Source: Crocinitomix algicola
GTDB taxonomy: Bacteria > Bacteroidota > Bacteroidia > Flavobacteriales_D > Crocinitomicaceae
DNA length: 64,000 nucleotides
Reading direction: 5' to 3'
Assembly (NCBI RefSeq): GCF_001661595.2
Contig: NZ_LYPF02000016.1
Coordinates: 1-64,000, forward strand
Shown here: positions 53,198 to 61,100 of the stretch, piece by piece
Position numbering within the stretch: position 1 is the stretch's first letter
Layout of the letters: each line of letters starts with the position of its first letter
Program-made: the position numbers and the translations under genes
Notes under the pieces: model-generated
Told to the model about the DNA's origin: nothing
Database searches by the model: none
What the model saw: the letters and a program-made list of their open reading frames with translations, nothing else

Positions 53198-54349
53198 ATG
53201 AAATCATATTTTTTATTAAACCCCAAAATCACGTACTTAAATCATGGCTCATTTGGAGCTTGTCCAAAACCAATATTTGAATCGTATCAAAACTGGCAAC
53301 AACAACTTGAAATGGATCCGGTTCATTTTATTGTAAACAAAGGTCAAGAAGCGATGAATAAATCTAAAAAGGTACTAGCAGATTTTATAAAATGTGATCC
53401 AATTGACTTAGTATTTACTCCCAACCCCTCTTATGCACTTAATACAGTTATCCGGAGCTTAAACTTAAACCCAGGAGATGAAATTTTAACGACAGATCAA
53501 GAATATGGTGCCATGGATAGAACATGGAATTATTACGCCAAGAAAACAGGAGCTGTGTATAAAAAGCAAAAAATAAACCTTCCTGTCGATTCGAAAGATA
53601 GATTTTTAGATGCTTTTTTTCAAGGCCTGACAAAAAACACCAAAATTGTATTTTTATCTCACATCACCAGTTCGACCGGACTTATATTTCCAATTGAAGA
53701 AATTTGTAAAAAGTCAAATGAACTAGGAATACTGAGTATTATTGATGGCGCACACGTTCCTGGACATATTCCTTTAAACATCGAAGCGCTTGATCCAACT
53801 ATATACACTGGTGCTTGTCATAAATGGATGCTTGCGCCAAAAGGGACTTCATTTCTATTTGTCAAAAAAGATTTTCAAAAATCAATTGATCCTCTGGTCA
53901 TTTCGTGGGGCTATAACTCAGACAATCCAACTGCCTCGCAATTCCAGGACTACCATCAAATGCAGGGTACAACAGATTTCTCTTCCTACTTAACTATTCC
54001 AGACTGTATTGAATTTTTCAATCAAAACAATTGGAAAGAAGAAACAAAACAAAGTCGAAACACCCTATTAAATTTAGCGCCAATTGTGGCCAAAGAATTA
54101 GAGAGTAATTTACTCACCACAAATTTCGATGACTTTTTAGGTCAGATGTGTAGTATTCCTATAAAAACAACACAACCAATTAAATTAAAAGAATATCTCT
54201 ATCATAAGGAAAACATTGAAATACCGATAATGGAGCATTCCGACAAAGTGTATTTACGTCTTTCTTTCCAACCTTATAATACTGCGAACGATATAGAAAA
54301 ATTGGTTGATGCCATTCGAAAAATCAAGACATCAACCACCCTATTATAG
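53198..54349 (+). CDS. PLP-dependent aminotransferase class V-fold protein (isopenicillin N epimerase-like)
   Basis: A 383-residue fold-type I enzyme. YLNHGSFGACPKPIFESYQNW at the N-terminus, TPNPSYALNTVIRSL, SHITSSTGLIFPIEEI near residues 152-167, IIDGAHVPGHIPL (PLP-pocket Asp) near 182-194, and the PLP lysine in ACHKWMLAPKGTSFLF near 206-221. The sequence resembles isopenicillin N epimerase-like members of the class V family, but true beta-lactam biosynthesis is not implied. Its end lies 2 nt from the convergent pepT gene. Confidence 0.9.
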   Translation: MKSYFLLNPKITYLNHGSFGACPKPIFESYQNWQQQLEMDPVHFIVNKGQEAMNKSKKVLADFIKCDPIDLVFTPNPSYALNTVIRSLNLNPGDEILTTDQEYGAMDRTWNYYAKKTGAVYKKQKINLPVDSKDRFLDAFFQGLTKNTKIVFLSHITSSTGLIFPIEEICKKSNELGILSIIDGAHVPGHIPLNIEALDPTIYTGACHKWMLAPKGTSFLFVKKDFQKSIDPLVISWGYNSDNPTASQFQDYHQMQGTTDFSSYLTIPDCIEFFNQNNWKEETKQSRNTLLNLAPIVAKELESNLLTTNFDDFLGQMCSIPIKTTQPIKLKEYLYHKENIEIPIMEHSDKVYLRLSFQPYNTANDIEKLVDAIRKIKTSTTLL

Positions 54350-54351
54350 CT

Positions 54352-55605
54352 TTAATTATTCTCAGTCCAGATTGCAGAAATATGGGCCATTGTTGTAATG
54401 GCTTTTTGCATATCCTGAACACTCACGTATTCATGCTTAGAATGGATTCCCATTTCTCCCGTGAACAAATTTGGACAAGGCATACCCATAAAAGAAAGTC
54501 TTGAACCATCGGTCCCCCCTCTTATAATTACTGGACGAGGTTTTACATTTGCTCGTTCCATAGCCTCAATAGCGTAATCCGTAACAAATGGAACATCCTT
54601 AATTACTTCCTTCATATTTCTATATTGTTCAGTAACTTTAAATTCTGCAACAACTCCTTCATAATTTGCTACGACACCATTTAATATTTCTTCCAAACGA
54701 TCCTCATACTCTTTAAGTTTATCCGTGATATGATCGCGAATTATGAATTTTACCGTCGTGCTTTCCATAATTCCTGTAACAGAAGTTGGGTGTACAAAGC
54801 CTTCTCTTCCCGAAGTTGTTTCAGGAGACCATGAATTTTTTGGCAGCTGTTCGATAAACTCAGCAGCAACTTTTAAGGAATTAATCATTTTATTTTTTGC
54901 ATAACCGGGATGAGCGCTTACACCATGAATTTTTATTTCTACTGCATCTGCAGAAAAGCTTTCATCTTCAATTGAACCTAGGACACCACCATCAAGTGTA
55001 TAACCGTAATCAGCACCCAATTTATTCATATCCACATGATCGACACCTCGACCCACTTCTTCGTCAGGAGTGAACAAAATTCGAATTTTACCATGCTTAA
55101 ATCCTGGATTCCCCATCATAAACCTAGCAAAATCCATTATACAAGCTACACCAGCTTTATCATCCGCTCCAAGAAGTGTTAATCCACTCGCTGTTATAAT
55201 ATCATCTCCGATTTTTTCTTTTAAATAAGGGTGACGTTCAATTGTAATCACTTGAGAAGCATCATCTGGAAGCACAATTGGATCACCTGTATATTTTTTA
55301 TGAAGAATTGGTTTTACATTTTTACCACTGCAGTCCGGAGCTGTATCCATATGTGCACAAAAACAAATCACAGGAACGTCATCACAGCCATCAGAAGCAG
55401 GTATAGTTGCATAGACATACCCCCATTCATCCATCTCAGCATCATTCACTCCCAATTCTAACAATTCTTTTACAAGCAAATTTGCTAAATCTTTTTGCTT
55501 CATTGTAGAAGGAAAGCTTGTTGAATTTGGATCCGCTTCAGTATCAATCTTCACATATTCCATAAAACGTTTTGCAACCGTAAAATCGTATTTTTCTATA
55601 TTCAT
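54352..55605 (-). CDS. pepT: Peptidase T (tripeptide aminopeptidase)
   Basis: A 417-residue M20B metallopeptidase. Zinc ligands lie in CFCAHMDTAPD near residues 81-91, LLGADDKAGVACI near 140-152, FTPDEEVGRGVDHVD near 180-194, and LDGGVLGSIEDESFSAD near 208-224; the lid domain carries SAHPGYAKNKMINS and the end has GGTDGSRLSFMGMPCPNLFTG. It releases N-terminal residues from tripeptides in the cytosol. Length is close to that of E. coli PepT (408). Confidence 0.96.
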   Translation of the reverse strand: MNIEKYDFTVAKRFMEYVKIDTEADPNSTSFPSTMKQKDLANLLVKELLELGVNDAEMDEWGYVYATIPASDGCDDVPVICFCAHMDTAPDCSGKNVKPILHKKYTGDPIVLPDDASQVITIERHPYLKEKIGDDIITASGLTLLGADDKAGVACIMDFARFMMGNPGFKHGKIRILFTPDEEVGRGVDHVDMNKLGADYGYTLDGGVLGSIEDESFSADAVEIKIHGVSAHPGYAKNKMINSLKVAAEFIEQLPKNSWSPETTSGREGFVHPTSVTGIMESTTVKFIIRDHITDKLKEYEDRLEEILNGVVANYEGVVAEFKVTEQYRNMKEVIKDVPFVTDYAIEAMERANVKPRPVIIRGGTDGSRLSFMGMPCPNLFTGEMGIHSKHEYVSVQDMQKAITTMAHISAIWTENN

Positions 55606-55827
55606 AACAATTCAATTTTGCCACTAATTTAAGGTATTTTCCATCCGAAAAAACGGAAATTTTTAAACCCTTAAAAATCAACAACTAAACGATTACGAAA
55701 CAAAACTTAACAACCGAATAAGTACGTTTATCGAAAATTTAAGTCATTATACCGCTAAAAATAAGGATATAGACCACTGCGGTGAATAAATTAATTATAT
55801 TTACAATCTTCAATTGACAATGTATTT

Positions 55828-57090
55828 ATGAGCGTGGTGCGACAAGTTAAAATCATGAGTCTTTTTTGGTGTTCAATAGGGTTTTCACAGCCCATGAACG
55901 ATGACTGCTCAAATGCTATTCAACTTTGTCCAGACGAAACAATCAATGGTAATACTGCAGGAGCAACGACAGTGCCATCTGATAACGATATTTGTTATAC
56001 TCCTGAAAACACAATTTGGTATAAATTCACAACCAATGATGTAGGTGGAGGCGTTACCGTCTCATTTGATAATTTAATATTTAATCCAGATCCAACTTTC
56101 GGACAATCACTTCAAGCAAATTTTTTCGAGGCATCCGGACCATGTCTTGGACCGTATACCCCGATGTCGGATTGTGGTGATTCTGGCATAGATTTCAGTA
56201 TATCAGAGCTAATTGTCTTAGCTCCAAACACCACCTACTATATCCAGGTAAGTGGAACAAGTGATGGTGCAATCAATCCTTCTGAATGTGAGTTTGACAT
56301 TAGTATTTCAGGAACTGGCGTAGAAAAAACAGCACCAAATGCCTCAATTAATGTCGCTAACGCTACAATTTGTCAAGGTCAAGAAGAGCCGTTAAATCTG
56401 AACATTTTAAATTGTGATGAACCGACGAATTATGAATGGATCTACAACGGAACGACAGTATTTTCGGAAAATGAAAACACATTTTCAACCGCTGAATTGG
56501 ATGAAAACGGAACTTTAGAGCTTGTTATTACTTGTGGATTAGTTTGTCCACTAACAGACACTTCAAATTCCTTAGACCTAATTATCACACCAGTATCTGC
56601 GGAAGCCGGTGAAGATCAAGTTATCGATCAAGGTGAACAAGTAAGTTTGGATGGGTCAGGTATAGGATCTCCAACTTGGACACCAGGAACGACATTAACC
56701 ACAACAACGACTTTATCTCCAATCGCTAACCCAACTAATACTACCACATATTTTCTAACCATGGAAAATGAAGGTTGTTTTGCGACGGATAGTGTGACAA
56801 TCTATGTTGGAGATATTATCACTATTTATTCTGCATTTACTCCAAACGGTGATAATATCAATGATAAATGGCACATTGTGAACAGTGAGCGCTTCCCAAA
56901 TATGGAAGTCTACATTTACGACCGCTCCGGACAACTTGTTTTTAATGCTGTTAACTACACTTCCGAAGATCAATGGTGGGATGGAACTTTTAAAGGCAAA
57001 GACTTACCTACTTCGGTCTATTACTATGTCATCCGACTAAATGATACGGAAAAAACGGAGTATAAAGGATATGTAAATTTATTAAGATAA
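55828..57090 (+). CDS. Type B T9SS sorting-domain (gliding motility-associated CTD) protein
   Basis: A 420-residue exported protein. Signal peptide MSVVRQVKIMSLFWCSIGFSQ (cleavage about residue 21), then a lectin-like or PPC-like N-terminal domain (NDDCSNAIQLCPDETINGNTAGATT, TIWYKFTTNDVGGGV, YYIQVSGTS), two Ig-like or PKD-like repeats, and the type B domain (AFTPNGDNINDKWHIVN, VYIYDRSGQLVFNAV, VYYYVIRL). It stops 1 nt before the PorP/SprF start, so both are probably translated as a unit and form a dedicated export pair. Confidence 0.88.
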   Translation: MSVVRQVKIMSLFWCSIGFSQPMNDDCSNAIQLCPDETINGNTAGATTVPSDNDICYTPENTIWYKFTTNDVGGGVTVSFDNLIFNPDPTFGQSLQANFFEASGPCLGPYTPMSDCGDSGIDFSISELIVLAPNTTYYIQVSGTSDGAINPSECEFDISISGTGVEKTAPNASINVANATICQGQEEPLNLNILNCDEPTNYEWIYNGTTVFSENENTFSTAELDENGTLELVITCGLVCPLTDTSNSLDLIITPVSAEAGEDQVIDQGEQVSLDGSGIGSPTWTPGTTLTTTTTLSPIANPTNTTTYFLTMENEGCFATDSVTIYVGDIITIYSAFTPNGDNINDKWHIVNSERFPNMEVYIYDRSGQLVFNAVNYTSEDQWWDGTFKGKDLPTSVYYYVIRLNDTEKTEYKGYVNLLR

Positions 57091-57091
57091 A

Positions 57092-58036
57092 GTGAAAAAT
57101 ATTTTAATTGCCATATCCAGTTTTACCCTTACTGCTCTTAGTATTGCACAACAAAACGAGCATTTAACGCAATATCAATTTAATCAGTTCAACTTTAACC
57201 CTGCAGTTGCTGGCACTAAAAAGTGTATTGATATACGATCAGGTTATAGATTTCAATGGTTGGGTATTGATGGTGCTCCGGAAACTGGGTTCATAAACGC
57301 ACATGGCCCTTTGGTTTTTAATAAACGAAAACGCAATTTATTCGGCCCAAAAAATGGAATTGGTTTAGCAATAAACCGAGATCGCTTCGGATCATTTTCA
57401 TTTCTACAAGCTCACTTGTCATACGCGCTACACCTCCCATTAAACAAAGACTGGACACTTTCGTTTGGAACCTCATTAGGTGTTAAACAAGCAGCGTTTC
57501 GAGCAAGTGAATTGACAACAGAATTCGATGACCCAGTTCTTCCAAATACGGTTCAATCCTTCACTATTTTCCCCGACCTTCGATTTGGGACATGGTTAGC
57601 GCATAAAAAACACTATTTTGGTTTTTCAATATTTAATCTATTAGGAAACCAACTCGATCAAATCTCAACAGATTCAAGATTCGAAAGACATTTCTATTTA
57701 ACAGCGGGAAAACAATTTAAACTGGAAAAAAGCTGGACTTTTGTTCCTTCCTTCTTTGTACTTAAAACTAAAAACACACCGCTTGATTTTCACCTCAGCG
57801 CTCTTTTTAACTTAGACAATAAATTTTCAATTGGTGCAGGGATAAGACGCACCGACGCAATTACCGCTCAAATCAGATTTAAATTATTTAATTTTTTGTC
57901 AATAGGATATTCCTTTGACTATGTAATATCAAAACTAAACCGAGACATGTGGCAAACTCATGAAATTACTGCTGGTTTTAATTCTTGTTCTAACTACGGG
58001 AATTCGAGCACAACCTCATGCGCTACATTTGAATAA
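57092..58036 (+). CDS. PorP/SprF family type IX secretion membrane protein (second copy)
   Basis: A 314-residue outer-membrane barrel. Start GTG 57092, 1 nt after the upstream stop. Signal peptide to IAQ (about residue 19), then the family core LTQYQFNQFNFNPAVAGTKKCIDIRSGYRFQWLGIDGAPET and an FLSIGYSFDYV strand near the end. It sits between a type B CTD protein and the SprB-like giant, so it may support secretion of both. It is distinct in sequence from the PorP/SprF at 41 kb. Confidence 0.92.
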   Translation: MKNILIAISSFTLTALSIAQQNEHLTQYQFNQFNFNPAVAGTKKCIDIRSGYRFQWLGIDGAPETGFINAHGPLVFNKRKRNLFGPKNGIGLAINRDRFGSFSFLQAHLSYALHLPLNKDWTLSFGTSLGVKQAAFRASELTTEFDDPVLPNTVQSFTIFPDLRFGTWLAHKKHYFGFSIFNLLGNQLDQISTDSRFERHFYLTAGKQFKLEKSWTFVPSFFVLKTKNTPLDFHLSALFNLDNKFSIGAGIRRTDAITAQIRFKLFNFLSIGYSFDYVISKLNRDMWQTHEITAGFNSCSNYGNSSTTSCATFE

Positions 58037-58094
58037 AAAAACAACCTTTTGTGCCTTAATCACGTTTAACCTAGGGTGCGATATTTAAGGCATA

Positions 58095-58133
58095 CAATTT
58101 CAATTAATTACCAATCGTGGTCAATTGAAATTG
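58095..58133 (+). other. Leader hairpin before SprB-like gene
   Basis: Perfect 11-bp inverted repeat CAATTTCAATT (58095-58105) and AATTGAAATTG (58123-58133); the loop holds a further ACCA/TGGT stem. It ends 14 nt before the ATG and has no T tract, so it looks like an mRNA leader structure or a protein-binding palindrome rather than a terminator. Confidence 0.55.
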
Positions 58134-58147
58134 AAAAATAACCGACT

Positions 58148-61100
58148 ATGACAAACGCGAAGCCCAAGAAACGCTTAATACTCGTTTTATTTTTACTGAT
58201 AATAGGTCAGTTATCTGCTTTTGCAGGAGATTATTATTGGATTAATGGTGCTGGAAATTGGAATGATTCAGGCCATTGGTCAAACACATCTGGCGGTAGT
58301 CCTGTAGGTTCTATCCCCGGTGAAATCGACCGTGTTTTTATTGATGAAAACTCTGGATTATCAGAATTTTCAATCATCGAAATCAGTGCGAATATTATCG
58401 TTGGAAACCTTACAATTAATACACCTCAATTCGCTTCAATACATGGAGGAAGTGTCGACGTTACTATTAAAGGAAGTCTCGTTATAGACTCACCCTTCGG
58501 TATTATCTTGGGCGGAGAATTGATTTTTGACAATACAACTAGTGGAACAAACTATATTGAAACTTTTAATAATGAGTTTTATACAGATTTAGTTTTTAAA
58601 AGTGGTACTTGGGAATTAAAAAATCATTTAAAAACAAGTGAACAACACGTAATAAAATTCAATTCAGGTAAAATCTATTCTAAAGGATTCTCCGTTCATG
58701 CAAAAGATATTTTAGCAAATAATTCTCCTGTTGAATTAGATTTCACAGGTTCTCATGTCTTAACTTATGAAAAATTCGACATTCCAGAGGCGATTAATAT
58801 CGGTGGAACCGCTACCTACATGGTTTTATCTGCTTATACAAGTCTTGGTGATATTGAGCATTTTACAAGAGATGGTGATGACGAACGAGACGCAATTGTT
58901 TCCTGTGTTGGATCAAGTTTAGAATTAGAATTGTTAATTACTTCAGATTATAACGGTGAAGATATTTCTTGTTTTGATTCCTGCGATGGTGAAATAACAG
59001 TCAACGCTACCGGAACACCTGGACCTTTTTCATATCGATACGGACCAGCACCAAACCCATTCGGACCATCAAATGTCTTTTCCGATTTATGTGTTGGATC
59101 GCATTCAGTAACAGTGCAGGATTCATCCAACCAAGTCGCACCTGGGGTATATTTCAGATGCACAATAAGTGATGATTTAACAGAACCTCCTGTATTATCT
59201 TTCGATCCTCCAGCAACAATCCACGCCTCTTGCCCCGGAGTTTGTGATGGTCAAGCATTTACATTCCCAACTGGTGGAACAGCACCATTATCTATTTTCT
59301 GGCCAACCAGTGGTGAAACCGGACCTAATCCAACAGCACTATGTATTGGAGACAACACAGTTGAAATTACAGACGCTAACGGCTGTATGATTACAGATGT
59401 AGTTGAAATTATGGCTCCACCTGAACTCATTACGAGTCCAACAATTACACCACCAACTTGTAACGGTGATTGCGATGCCATTATTGAATTAAACCCAACT
59501 GGTGGAAACGGTGGTCCTTATACCATTGTATGGTCGCCTGATCCTGCTAGTGGTCCAGGTACAAACCCTGGTGACGGATTTTGTGCAGGCGCAATTAATG
59601 TTGAAATTACCGATATTGATGGCTGTGCATATGACACTATCATTAATGTGATTGACCCTCCTGTTTTAACGGTTTCAATATCAGATATTACTGACGTCAG
59701 TTGCTTTGGCTCATGTGATGGTCAAGCTACTGCAAATCCCGTTGGTGGATTCGCTCCCTATTCATACGAATGGTTTGACGATGCTACTGGTTTAACTACA
59801 GGTATTACAGATCCAACAGCGACCGGATTATGCCCAGGCGATTATTATGTTGTTATTACAGATGACTTAGGTTGTATCATTAATAGCTCGACTTTTACCA
59901 TAGGTGAACCTGACCCTATTATTCTTGACCCTAGCGTTTATGAAACTTCATGTTTTGGAGTTTGTGATGGTTCTGCCGCTGTTGACGTCACGGGTGGAAC
60001 ACCAGATTATACCTACAGCTGGACCACTGTCCCTGGAGGAGTAGGTATTGGGGCAACAGATTCTATTAGCGGATTGTGTCCAGGAGAATACCAAATTGTA
60101 ATTACCGATGATAACGGCTGTGTGTCTTCCCCATCTATTGTTGAAGTGACGGAACCAACAGAAATAATTATAGATATAGCGAGTACAAACCCTTCATGTT
60201 ATGATTTATGCGATGGTAGTGCTATAGTAACAGCTAGTGGAGGTACACCGGGGTATTCCTATACATGGTCCCCAACTCCAGGCGCAGGTGACGGCACTCC
60301 AACTCCATCCGATATGTGTGCAGATACTTACACAGTTACTGTAACCGATGATAACGGATGCGATAATGTCGCTTCATTTACACTTACTTTACCCGATGAG
60401 TATGACATTTCAAGTACCGTTACAGATTTAGCATGTTTTGGAGATACAGATGGTGCAATTGACATTATTGTTAATAGTGGTGGAAGTGGTGCAGGATACA
60501 CTTACACTTGGTCACCAACGCCTCCAATTGGTGATGGATCTCCGAACGTAGGTGGTTTAACTGAAGGAACATGGAGTGTAACAATTTCCGATTCCGAATT
60601 CTGTGACACTACTCTAACTTTCACTATTACAAGTCCTTCTGAATTAATAGTAGACGGAAGCGTTATATCTCACGCGAGTTGTAACGGAGAATGTAATGGT
60701 TCTGCTGAAATTGAAATTACTGGCGGAACACCAACTTACTCAATTCTATGGGATGATCCTTTAGCGCAAACTTCGCTAGTGGCAAGTGATTTATGTGCTG
60801 ATACTTACACTGTAACGGTAACTGATGACAATGGATGTGTGGAGACGGAAACAATAACAATTAATGAACCCGCACCGTTCGATTTATCGACGAGCCAAAC
60901 TGACTTAAACTGTTTTGGCGATTGTGATGCAACCGCAACAGTCACTGTATTGGGTGGGGGCACTCCAGATTATTCAATTCTTTGGGATGATCCTTTAGCC
61001 CAGACCTCTTTTACTGCTATCGGACTTTGTGCTGGGACCTATAACGCAACAATAACCGATGATAACGGATGCGACACTATAGTCGAAATTATAATAATAG

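Noticed and set aside
53198-54349. Beta-lactam biosynthesis gene from similarity to isopenicillin N epimerase
   Set aside because: No other beta-lactam pathway gene is present; the class V fold is broad.
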